Shown: positions 7,610-15,667 of the stretch, piece by piece
How the letters are laid out: each line of letters opens with the position of its first letter
Numbering within the stretch: position 1 is the first letter of the stretch
Assembly: GCA_964449325.1 (NCBI GenBank)
Contig: CAYUYJ010000007.1
Location: forward strand, 1-64,000
Source: RGIG3002 sp964449325
GTDB lineage: Bacteria; Bacillota; Clostridia; Lachnospirales; Lachnospiraceae
Direction: 5' to 3'
Length of the DNA stretch: 64,000 nucleotides
The notes under the pieces: model-generated
What the model was told of the DNA's origin: nothing
What the model saw: the letters and a program-made list of their open reading frames with translations, nothing else
Databases searched by the model: none
Position numbers and translations under genes: made by a program

Positions 7610-10063
7610 TTATTCCTTTGCTTCCTTTGCCGTAAAAACAACTTCCCCGTTTTTAAAGCCTGCCGTTACCTTATCTCCTGCTTTAAATTTACCGGAAAGG
7701 ATTTCCTCTGCCAGTTTATCTTCAATTACATTCTGCACCGCTCTCTTTAAAGGACGTGCACCCATTTTTGCATCGGAATATTTTTCCACAATATGTTCCT
7801 TTAACGCCGGTGAAACCGAAAGTGTTATATCCAACTGCTCCTTACACCGTTGTGAAAGAGATTGTGCAAGCAGGGTGATAATCTGCTTCATATCCTGCTT
7901 ATTTAACGGATGGAATACCATAATTTCATCAATGCGGTTAATAAATTCCGGCTTAAAAAGCTTCTTTACCTCCTCCATCACATTCGATTTCATTTTCTGA
8001 TAATCTTTTTCTTCACTCGAACCGGTTGTAAAGCCTAAATTTTTCGGCTCCACAATCCGCTGCGCTCCGGCATTGGAGGTCATAATCAGAATCGTATTTT
8101 TGAAGCTTACTTTTCTTCCCTTGGAATCGGTAATATGTCCGTCATCCAGCACCTGTAACAGAATGTTAAACACATCCGGATGGGCTTTTTCAATCTCATC
8201 AAACAATACAACGGAATACGGATTACGACGTACCTTTTCACTGAGCTGTCCACCCTCGTCAAAGCCCACGTATCCCGGAGGAGAACCAATCATTTTCGAT
8301 ACAGCATGCCCTTCCATATACTCGGACATATCCACCCGAATTAAGGCATTTTCCGAACCGAACATGGCTTCTGCAAGTGCCTTACTTAATTCGGTTTTAC
8401 CTACACCGGTAGGCCCTAAAAAGAGGAAAGAACCAATCGGACGCTTCGGATCCTGTAATCCGACCCGGCCACGTCGCATTGCCTTTGCCACACTTGTTAC
8501 TGCTTCCGATTGACCAATAACCCTTTTATGCAGAATAGACTCCAGTTTTAAGAGCCGCTCACTTTCTTTTTCGGTCAGCTTATTAACCGGAATTTTCGTC
8601 CATGCGGCTACCACACCGGCAATTTCGTTTTCCCCGATTTCATATTTCATTTCCTGTCTCTTTTTCTCATGCTGGACACGCATTCTTTCGTACTTTTTCA
8701 TCAGTTCATCCTGCGCCCTCTTCTGCTCACCTGCCTGTGAAAAAGCTTCCATCCGAATGGAACGCTCTATCTGAACATCCAACTTCTTAATTTGTTCAGC
8801 CAGTTCCTTCATTTTATCCGGCAGATGCGCTGACTTAATCCTTGCCGCAGAAGCTGCCTCATCAATTAAGTCAATGGCTTTATCCGGCAGATTTCTGTCA
8901 TTGATGTAACGGTCAGAAAGACGGACTGCCGCTTCTATGGCATCGGGACGAATTTTCACCCGATGATGTTCTTCATATTTTGGAGCTACACCATTTAAAA
9001 TACGAATCGCTTCCTCCACAGAAGGTTCCTCCACATTAACCGGCTGGAAACGACGCTCCAATGCTGCATCCTTTTCAATATATTTGCGGTATTCACTGAT
9101 GGTGGTTGCCCCGATTAACTGAATTTCTCCTCTTGCCAGAGAAGGCTTCAAAATGTTGGAAGCATCAATAGCACCCTCTGCACCGCCTGCACCGATTAAG
9201 GTATGCAGTTCATCTAAGAAAAGCAGAACATTTCCGGCCTCAATCACTTCTTTGATGACCTTCTTGATTCGCTCTTCAAATTCACCACGGTATTTGCTGC
9301 CTGCCACCATCCCGGATAAATCCAGAGTCAACACCCTCTTATCCTGTACCGTAAAGGGTACTTCACCGGATACAATACGCAGGGCAAGACCTTCTACCAC
9401 AGCCGTTTTTCCTACGCCCGGTTCGCCAATCAGACAAGGGTTGTTTTTCGTCCGGCGACTTAAAATCTGAATCAGTCTCTGAATCTCTTCTTCCCTGCCG
9501 ATAACCGGATCCAATTTCCCTTCCTTTGCCAGTGCAGTCAAATCTCTGCTATACTGCTCCAATGTAGACTGTCCGGGCTTTTTCTTCCCGTTCTTTTTTG
9601 CCAGATCTTCTTTATAAAGTCCGCCGTCCTCACCCATGGCAATCAATAAATCCACATAGATTTTCTGCGTGGAAATGCCACAGGTATTTAACAAACGGAC
9701 TGCCACATTTTCTCCCTCTTTTATCAACGCAAGCAAAATATGCTCCGTGCCCGTAAGCTCTGCACCAAATCGTTCTGCCTGTCTGTGTGCCTCTTCCAAT
9801 ACCTTGACTGCCCTTGGAGAATATCCATCCCTTTCTTTCAGCGAAATACCGATTTCAGGAGCAATCAGATCTCTTATCATTTCCAGTACCTGCGCCTCAT
9901 CCACACCGTTTTCCAACAGGACTCTTGCTGCTACTCCGGTCTGTTCCCGAAGCAGCCCAAGCAGGATATGTTCCGTTCCCACATATCCCTGACGCATGTT
10001 TCTCGCTGCCTTTTCTGCAAGCATAAGCGCAGCTTTTGCTTTATCCGTAAATTGTGACTGCAT
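7610..10063 (-). CDS. clpC: Clp protease ATPase subunit ClpC
   Basis: 817 residues from the ATG at 10061-10063. The Clp N-domain has two repeats (TEHILLGLLREQTG and TEHILLALIKEGEN). AAA+ module 1 has Walker A GEPGVGKT and the middle domain follows (about residues 410-480). Module 2 has Walker A GPTGVGKTELSKAL and the sensor/arginine-finger region. The ATG overlaps the TGA of the GntR-type gene by one base (TGATG), so translation is probably coupled. In Bacillus clpC follows ctsR-mcsA-mcsB; here a YtrA-like regulator takes that place. ClpC unfolds substrates for ClpP. Confidence 0.95.
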   Translation of the reverse strand: MQSQFTDKAKAALMLAEKAARNMRQGYVGTEHILLGLLREQTGVAARVLLENGVDEAQVLEMIRDLIAPEIGISLKERDGYSPRAVKVLEEAHRQAERFGAELTGTEHILLALIKEGENVAVRLLNTCGISTQKIYVDLLIAMGEDGGLYKEDLAKKNGKKKPGQSTLEQYSRDLTALAKEGKLDPVIGREEEIQRLIQILSRRTKNNPCLIGEPGVGKTAVVEGLALRIVSGEVPFTVQDKRVLTLDLSGMVAGSKYRGEFEERIKKVIKEVIEAGNVLLFLDELHTLIGAGGAEGAIDASNILKPSLARGEIQLIGATTISEYRKYIEKDAALERRFQPVNVEEPSVEEAIRILNGVAPKYEEHHRVKIRPDAIEAAVRLSDRYINDRNLPDKAIDLIDEAASAARIKSAHLPDKMKELAEQIKKLDVQIERSIRMEAFSQAGEQKRAQDELMKKYERMRVQHEKKRQEMKYEIGENEIAGVVAAWTKIPVNKLTEKESERLLKLESILHKRVIGQSEAVTSVAKAMRRGRVGLQDPKRPIGSFLFLGPTGVGKTELSKALAEAMFGSENALIRVDMSEYMEGHAVSKMIGSPPGYVGFDEGGQLSEKVRRNPYSVVLFDEIEKAHPDVFNILLQVLDDGHITDSKGRKVSFKNTILIMTSNAGAQRIVEPKNLGFTTGSSEEKDYQKMKSNVMEEVKKLFKPEFINRIDEIMVFHPLNKQDMKQIITLLAQSLSQRCKEQLDITLSVSPALKEHIVEKYSDAKMGARPLKRAVQNVIEDKLAEEILSGKFKAGDKVTAGFKNGEVVFTAKEAKE

Positions 10064-10452
10064 CACTCAAAGCCCTTCCTTTCATATTCTTCATAGATTT
10101 CATCAATCAGAGCGTGTACTTCCTCTCTGGATATATTTCTACAGCTGCTTTTAGCCAAAACCACCTGCAATTCCTTCTGCAGTTCTTCCATTGCCTGTAT
10201 CTTATCCAAATCAACTGCAATGACGGCACCTTTTCTCCGGTCTACCTTTACATAACCCTCCTGCTTTAATACAGTATATGCCTTATTCACCGTATGCATA
10301 TTAATTCCTATGGATTCTGCCATCTGCCTTACGGAAGGAAGGGAATCTCCTTCCCGGAACCGATTTGTGGCAATTCCCAGAATAATCTGGTTACGAAGCT
10401 GCATATAAAGAGCTTCATCACTGTTAAAATCAATCTCAATTATCATATCCAT
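10063..10452 (-). CDS. GntR/YtrA-type transcriptional regulator
   Basis: 129 residues. A GntR winged helix occupies residues 10-75 (EALYMQLRNQIILGIATNRF, SLPSVRQMAESIGINMHTVNKAY, EGYVKVDRRKGAVI), followed by a short helical tail as in the YtrA subfamily. The small C-terminal domain is too short for a typical FadR/HutC ligand pocket. YtrA-type regulators usually control the operon they head, often membrane ABC transporters. Here the partner is clpC, whose start overlaps this stop. Autoregulation of clpC expression is therefore likely but inferred. Confidence 0.9.
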   Translation of the reverse strand: MDMIIEIDFNSDEALYMQLRNQIILGIATNRFREGDSLPSVRQMAESIGINMHTVNKAYTVLKQEGYVKVDRRKGAVIAVDLDKIQAMEELQKELQVVLAKSSCRNISREEVHALIDEIYEEYERKGFE

Positions 10453-10484
10453 TCACCGCTTAGTTTAAAACAAAATTGTTAAGA

Positions 10485-10514
10485 AAGAACTGCCGTCATA
10501 TACCGGCAGTTCTT
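10485..10514 (-). terminator. Terminator after the SH3 membrane protein gene
   Basis: AAGAACTGCCG and CGGCAGTTCTT form a perfect 11-bp stem with an 8-nt loop, 4 nt after the stop at 10519, followed on the minus strand by TTCTT. It separates the purine/SH3 transcript from the GntR-clpC transcript. Confidence 0.75.
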
Positions 10515-10518
10515 ATAG

Positions 10519-11973
10519 TTACAATCTGTTCGGATCGTCCATATTTAAAAATTCAAATTCAAACTCATCATCATCCGCAAGGAAGTTTTTGGAATGCCAT
10601 TGTCCGTTCTGATTTTTCTTTACATCCGGCTTCGGTTCTTCCTCATAAGTCACCTCACGTTCCGGCATATTCGTTGCTGAGGGTCTAGGTTTAGCGGCAG
10701 TTCTTGCCCCACTACCGTCTGCCGGGCGCCTTTGCGAACTGCTTCGAACCTGCTGTCCGTTAGCCGGACGTCTTACCGGTTCTCCCTCGGCAGTTCTTAC
10801 CGTTCTTGCTCCCTGTCCGGTGCTCTGTTTGGGACGGGCTGCGCCTTCCTGCGCAGGTCTTCTCTGTTGTCCGGCTGTGTTCTGCGCGGGTCTCCTCTGC
10901 TGTCCGGCTGTGTTCTGTGCCGGCCTTCTCACAGGCTGTTCTGCCGGTCTTTCCACTTTCTTTCTCCGAACCGGTGCCGGTTCAAAGTCCTCTTCATCCT
11001 CTTCCTCGTCTTCAAAAGAACCACCGTCATGCAGCTTGAAAAACAAGAGCGTCAGACCGAGTATTAATACCACAATGACCACAATCATTACAATGATAAT
11101 CACTTTCTGCTGCTTTACCTGCTTTGCCAGTGTGGCATCGGATTCTTCATTCGCCTGTGTAGCACTCATCAGCTTTGGAATGGAATATTTATATCCGGCT
11201 TCATTATCGTACAAATACCACTCCTGTGTACCGTCTTCTTTTGTTTCCAATACAGTATCATAGGCCTTGTTCTGTGTCTGTACCGGCTCCGGTTCTGTCT
11301 CCGGTTCTGCCGGTTCTTCTGTTTGCGGCGTTTCTTCAATAATCTCACCCAATTCAATGTAATCAGAACGGATAAAACCTGTTATTTCATTTCCGCTATC
11401 AATAAAAGTAACCTGATACCATACTTTTCCGTCTACTCCTGTTGCCTGTCCGGTTATCGTAACAGCCGTTCCGTTTTTGGCTGTTGTAACCTTTGCGGTA
11501 GAAGTGCTTGCCCCGGCACGCACATTCACATCACCACCCGTAACCGTCGCACTTTGACGTGGTATTTCTTCTACAGTAGTTGTAACCGCCTGTGCAGGTT
11601 CGCTCTGTACACTGTTCTCTGTATTCTGAACCGAAGCTACCTCCAGTTCAGCCACCGAGCCATCCACATCCTTCAAAATATCCGAACGGATAAAACCAAG
11701 CGTATTGGCATCTACAAATACCTGATACCATACATTTCCGTCTGTTCCTGTAGTTTTTGCCTTAATCGACAGTTTATCTCCCGCTTCTACGCTTGCCAGT
11801 GCTTCACTGGAAGTGTTCGCTTCTTTACGGATTTTTGCCGAAGACGGTTTCACCGTGCCTTCCGCTGCCATACTTTCAAAAGAAAACAGAAACAGACAGA
11901 TGCTAAAAGTCATCATTCCCAACATCACTCTTGCCGTCTTCTTTAATCCTGATACGGTCACTTTGTTCTTCAT
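10519..11973 (-). CDS. SH3-domain membrane protein with disordered tail
   Basis: 484 residues from the ATG at 11971-11973, chosen for its GGAAGAAGG site; an upstream in-frame ATG has none. Signal-like helix at residues 15-37. Two bacterial SH3 domains (about 38-103 and 142-208; shared core IRKEAN/VRAGAS, VWYQV, GFIRSD) are presumably outside. A Glu/Pro linker and a second membrane helix (291-312) follow. The last ~170 residues are acidic, then Arg/Pro/Gln-rich with repeated RRPAQNTAGQQ blocks, and probably cytoplasmic and disordered. It may link cell wall to cytoplasmic partners; no enzymatic domain is visible. It follows purD by 55 bp. Confidence 0.75.
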   Translation of the reverse strand: MKNKVTVSGLKKTARVMLGMMTFSICLFLFSFESMAAEGTVKPSSAKIRKEANTSSEALASVEAGDKLSIKAKTTGTDGNVWYQVFVDANTLGFIRSDILKDVDGSVAELEVASVQNTENSVQSEPAQAVTTTVEEIPRQSATVTGGDVNVRAGASTSTAKVTTAKNGTAVTITGQATGVDGKVWYQVTFIDSGNEITGFIRSDYIELGEIIEETPQTEEPAEPETEPEPVQTQNKAYDTVLETKEDGTQEWYLYDNEAGYKYSIPKLMSATQANEESDATLAKQVKQQKVIIIVMIVVIVVLILGLTLLFFKLHDGGSFEDEEEDEEDFEPAPVRRKKVERPAEQPVRRPAQNTAGQQRRPAQNTAGQQRRPAQEGAARPKQSTGQGARTVRTAEGEPVRRPANGQQVRSSSQRRPADGSGARTAAKPRPSATNMPEREVTYEEEPKPDVKKNQNGQWHSKNFLADDDEFEFEFLNMDDPNRL

Positions 11974-12028
11974 TGTACCTTCTTCCTTCCCTTCGGTAAT
12001 CCCACCTGACTCTTTGTTTCCAAAAGAA

Positions 12029-13300
12029 TTAAGCCTCGTCGATTGCTTTTCCGATATCATTTCTCATATATTTGTTATCAAATTCTACCCATTTGGTTGC
12101 CTCATAAGCATTAGCTCTGGCTTCCTTCAAATCCTTGCCCTTTGCCGTAATTCCCAGCACTCTTCCGCCGTTTGTCACAATACCATTTTCGGTCATTTTG
12201 GTTCCTGCATGGAAACAATAATAACCATCCTTTCCTTCAAAGTTTTCCAGTCCTCTGATTGGAAGCCCCTTTTCATAAGAAACCGGATACCCGTCGGAAG
12301 CAAGTACCACGCAAACTGCCGCATTGTCTTCAAACTGCAAATCAATTTCATCCAGTTTACCGTCAATGCAGGCTTCCACAACTTCAATCAGGTCATTTTT
12401 CATTCTCGGCAATACCACCTGCGCTTCCGGGTCACCAAAACGGGCATTGTATTCCAAAACTCTCGGTCCCTTCGGTGTCAGCATCAGTCCGAAGAAAATG
12501 ATACCTTTAAACTCCCTGCCTTCTGCTGCCATGGCATCTACCGTAGGCTGATATACATACTGTTTACAGAACGCATCTACTTCCTCGGTATAGAAGGGAC
12601 TTGGTGAAAAGGTTCCCATACCACCGGTATTCAAGCCCCGGTCCCCATCCTTTGCACGCTTATGGTCCTGTGCAGAGGTCATGGTCTTAATGGTCTTTCC
12701 GTCTACGAAAGAAAGTACCGATACTTCACGTCCTGTCATAAATTCTTCAATGACAAGACGATTTCCTGCTGAGCCGAATTGCTTGTCCAGCATAATGGAT
12801 TTTACCCCTTCTTTTGCTTCTTCCAACGAATTGCAAATCAATACACCTTTTCCAAGTGCCAGTCCGTCTGCCTTTAATACAATGGGAAAATCTGCTTTTT
12901 CCAGATAAGCAATCGCCGCATCTGCATCATCAAAGGTTTCGTAAGCAGCGGTAGGAATATGATATTTTTTCATAAGGTCTTTGGAAAATGCCTTGCTGCC
13001 TTCCAGAATTGCCGCATTTTTCTTCGGTCCGAAAGCACGCAAACCTGCCTTGTTTAATTCATCAACAAGACCTCCTACCAAGGGATCATCCATTCCTACA
13101 ATCGTCAGATCAATTTCTTTTTCCTTGGCAAATGCCACCAGCTTATCAAATTCCATGGCACCAATCGGTACGCATTCTGCAATCAGACCGATTCCGGCAT
13201 TGCCCGGTGCACAATAAATTTTATCTACCTTAGGACTTTTTGCCACACTTGCGGCAATAGCATGCTCTCTTCCGCCGCTTCCTACGATTAAAACCTTCAT
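12029..13300 (-). CDS. purD: Phosphoribosylamine-glycine ligase PurD
   Basis: 423 residues, full length. The N-terminal motif is VLIVGSGGREHAIA; the ATP-grasp domain shows VLKADGLALGKGVLI, the signature GLNTGGMGTFSPSPF and the metal-binding stretch EYNARFGDPEAQVVL. It catalyses the second step of purine synthesis (phosphoribosylamine + glycine + ATP to GAR). It is the last purine gene of purE-purM-purN-purD, 49 bp after purN. Confidence 0.97.
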   Translation of the reverse strand: MKVLIVGSGGREHAIAASVAKSPKVDKIYCAPGNAGIGLIAECVPIGAMEFDKLVAFAKEKEIDLTIVGMDDPLVGGLVDELNKAGLRAFGPKKNAAILEGSKAFSKDLMKKYHIPTAAYETFDDADAAIAYLEKADFPIVLKADGLALGKGVLICNSLEEAKEGVKSIMLDKQFGSAGNRLVIEEFMTGREVSVLSFVDGKTIKTMTSAQDHKRAKDGDRGLNTGGMGTFSPSPFYTEEVDAFCKQYVYQPTVDAMAAEGREFKGIIFFGLMLTPKGPRVLEYNARFGDPEAQVVLPRMKNDLIEVVEACIDGKLDEIDLQFEDNAAVCVVLASDGYPVSYEKGLPIRGLENFEGKDGYYCFHAGTKMTENGIVTNGGRVLGITAKGKDLKEARANAYEATKWVEFDNKYMRNDIGKAIDEA

Positions 13301-13349
13301 TTTCTCTTTTCCTCCATGTCTTAACAGACGTTCACTGCCGCTGTTTATT

Positions 13350-13973
13350 TTATTCCTCTATTACTTTGCCGTCAGACACTTTGATTCTGCCGTTTGCAAT
13401 GGCATCAATCGCCTTTGGTAAAATCTGCCACTCTGCCTGCTCCATCACACGCCTCTGCAAAATTTCCGGTGTATCCCCCCGTTCTACCATAACAGGCTTC
13501 TGATAAATAATCGGTCCCGTATCGGTTCCTTCATCCACAAAATGCACCGTAGCCCCTGCTACCTTAACACCTCTTGCCAATGCTGCTTCGTGTACCTTCA
13601 ACCCATAAAATCCGGTACCGCAGAAAGCGGGGATCAGAGAAGGATGGATATTAATAATCCGGTTCGTAAACCGACGAATCAGTTCTTTGGGCAGCACAAC
13701 CAAAAATCCGGCAAGTACAATCAAATCCGGATTCAGTTCTTCCATTTTATTCAGGAAAGCCTGATTGAAATCCTCTCTGTTTTCAAAACTTTTCGGAGAG
13801 ATGCAGACTGCTGAAATCCCCGCATTCTTTGCTCTTTCCAAAGCATACGCATTGGGGTTATTGCTGATAACCGCCTCTATCTTTGTATTGGTTATTTTGC
13901 CGGACGAAACGGCATCCATAATGGCCTGTAAATTCGTGCCGCCTCCGGATACACATACAACTATCTTTAGCAT
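13350..13973 (-). CDS. purN: Phosphoribosylglycinamide formyltransferase PurN
   Basis: 207 residues. The glycine-rich N-terminus is VCVSGGGTNLQAIMDA. The catalytic region contains NIHPSLIPAF and, further on, GATVHFVDEGTDTGPII with the conserved His and Asp. It transfers formyl from 10-formyl-THF to GAR. The start overlaps the 3' end of purM by 7 bp. Confidence 0.97.
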   Translation of the reverse strand: MLKIVVCVSGGGTNLQAIMDAVSSGKITNTKIEAVISNNPNAYALERAKNAGISAVCISPKSFENREDFNQAFLNKMEELNPDLIVLAGFLVVLPKELIRRFTNRIINIHPSLIPAFCGTGFYGLKVHEAALARGVKVAGATVHFVDEGTDTGPIIYQKPVMVERGDTPEILQRRVMEQAEWQILPKAIDAIANGRIKVSDGKVIEE

Positions 13974-14992
13974 AAGGTTACTCCCTTTTCTCCTGCCTCA
14001 CAGTTTCCGACAATGTAAGGAGTTTCTCCTGCTGCCTTAATTGCTTCCATGGTTTTGTCCACATCTGCTTTATCCACTGCAACAATCATACCAAGTCCCA
14101 TATTATAGGTATTGTACATCATTTCTTCAGCAATATTTCCTGTCTTCTGGAGAAGTTTGAAAATTGCAGGTACTTCATAGCTGTCTTTCTTTACCACTGC
14201 ACGGATCCCCTCAGGAAGCATTCTCGGAATGTTTTCATAAAAACCACCGCCTGTAATATGGCTGCATGCTTTTACTCTTACCCCGGAATCCTTAATAGAC
14301 TTCAGTGCCTTCACATAAATCTTTGTAGGAGCAAGTAATGCCTCGCCCAATGTTTTTCCAAGCTCATCATAATATGTATTCAAGCTTTCTTTGCTCATTT
14401 CAAATACTTTTCTTACAAGAGAAAAACCGTTGCTGTGTACGCCCGAGGATGCCATACCGATTAACACATCTCCGTCCTTTAAATCATTTCCGGTAATCAG
14501 GTCTTTTTCGTCTACTACACCAACTGCAAAACCTGCAAGGTCATATTCCTCCTCCGGCATCAGTCCCGGATGCTCTGCAGTTTCTCCGCCGATCAAGGCT
14601 GCTCCTGCCTGAATGCAGCCGTCCGAAACACCCTTTACAATCGTAGCAATTTTTTCGGGATAATTTTTCCCGCATGCAATGTAATCCAAGAAAAATAACG
14701 GTTCGCCTCCTGCACATGCAATGTCGTTGACACACATGGCAACACAGTCGATACCTATCGTATCATGCTTATCCAAAAGAAAAGCGAGTTTAATCTTTGT
14801 TCCAACACCGTCCGTACCGGAAACTAAAGTCGGTTTTTCCATCTTTTTGATTTTTTCCAAAGAAAAGGCTCCTGAAAAACCGCCGATTCCGCCTAATACT
14901 TCCGGACGCATTGTCTCCTTTACATACTTTTTCATTAATTCCACTGATTTGTAGCCTGCTTCAATATCTACGCCTGCATTCTTGTAATCCAT
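13967..14992 (-). CDS. purM: Phosphoribosylformylglycinamidine cyclo-ligase PurM
   Basis: 341 residues from the ATG at 14990-14992 (start MDYKNAGVDIEAG). An ATG 12 bp upstream is possible, but GAGG lies 6 nt before the chosen one. Motifs include VSGTDGVGTKIKLAF, the ATP-binding ALIGGETAEHPG and ITGGGFYENIPRML. It closes FGAM to AIR in an ATP-dependent reaction. It lies between purE (76-bp gap) and purN (overlap). Confidence 0.96.
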   Translation of the reverse strand: MDYKNAGVDIEAGYKSVELMKKYVKETMRPEVLGGIGGFSGAFSLEKIKKMEKPTLVSGTDGVGTKIKLAFLLDKHDTIGIDCVAMCVNDIACAGGEPLFFLDYIACGKNYPEKIATIVKGVSDGCIQAGAALIGGETAEHPGLMPEEEYDLAGFAVGVVDEKDLITGNDLKDGDVLIGMASSGVHSNGFSLVRKVFEMSKESLNTYYDELGKTLGEALLAPTKIYVKALKSIKDSGVRVKACSHITGGGFYENIPRMLPEGIRAVVKKDSYEVPAIFKLLQKTGNIAEEMMYNTYNMGLGMIVAVDKADVDKTMEAIKAAGETPYIVGNCEAGEKGVTLC

Positions 14993-15068
14993 TTTTATCC
15001 TCATTTCTGCCTTGTCGGCTTTACATTTTCTTCTATTGATTTTTCTTTCCGGTATGTCATTCGTATTT

Positions 15069-15569
15069 TTAATAGTTCTTATAACCTACTTCCTGTAAAT
15101 GTGCATCCTTTTTTTGTACAGCTTCTTTTAACTCTTTGGAATATGCTTTTAATCTTTCAAGCAAAGCCGCGTCCGAGGTTGCAAGAATCTTGGCTGCCAA
15201 AAGTCCTGCATTGGCACCTCCGTTAATTGCCACGGTAGCAACCGGAATACCGGAAGGCATCTGTACGATGGAATACAACGAGTCTCTTCCTCCTAAAGAT
15301 GTGGTGTGCATTGGGATACCGATAACCGGCATCGGGAAAATTGCCGCACACATTCCCGGAAGATGTGCTGCCATGCCTGCTCCCGCAATAATTACCTTAA
15401 ACCCTTTTTCTTCTGCCGTATTCGCATATTCAAAAAATACATCCGGCTCTCTGTGGGCAGAGATAATTTTCATTTCATATGAAATGCCCAGCTCCTCCAA
15501 AATATCTGCTGCCTTTGCCATAACCGGCATATCCGAATCACTTCCCATGACAATTCCTACCTGTGCCAT
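15069..15569 (-). CDS. purE: N5-CAIR mutase PurE
   Basis: 166 residues. Motifs: GIVMGSDSDMPVM at the N-terminus, SAHREPD, and GAGMAAHLPG. This is the class I mutase that acts with PurK; no purK lies in the window. First gene of the purine cluster. The order purE-M-N-D is a partial version of the Firmicutes pur operon, with the remaining genes elsewhere. Confidence 0.96.
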   Translation of the reverse strand: MAQVGIVMGSDSDMPVMAKAADILEELGISYEMKIISAHREPDVFFEYANTAEEKGFKVIIAGAGMAAHLPGMCAAIFPMPVIGIPMHTTSLGGRDSLYSIVQMPSGIPVATVAINGGANAGLLAAKILATSDAALLERLKAYSKELKEAVQKKDAHLQEVGYKNY

Positions 15570-15586
15570 TTTCTCCTCCTATCCGT

Positions 15587-15642
15587 ATGCCCTCTTCGGG
15601 GCATCCTTTTTCACTCCATTAACAGTACTAGTTTACTAAACT
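15587..15642. promoter_or_regulatory. Leader hairpin and palindrome upstream of purE
   Basis: ATGCCC-TCTTCG-GGGCAT (15587-15604) forms a 6-bp hairpin in the purE leader. Upstream, AGTTTACTAAACT (15630-15642) is a perfect palindrome that could be an operator. The leader is short (about 100 bp to the next gene) and shows no purine-riboswitch core. Function not assigned. Confidence 0.35.
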
Positions 15643-15667
15643 TTTACATTCCATGCAACAGTGTATT

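Noticed and set aside
11813..12607. Plus-strand ORF of 264 codons
   Set aside because: It is antisense to the SH3 gene start and purD; no RBS and no recognisable motif.
15570..15667. Purine riboswitch upstream of purE
   Set aside because: The conserved purine-aptamer core is absent; only a short hairpin and a palindrome are visible.
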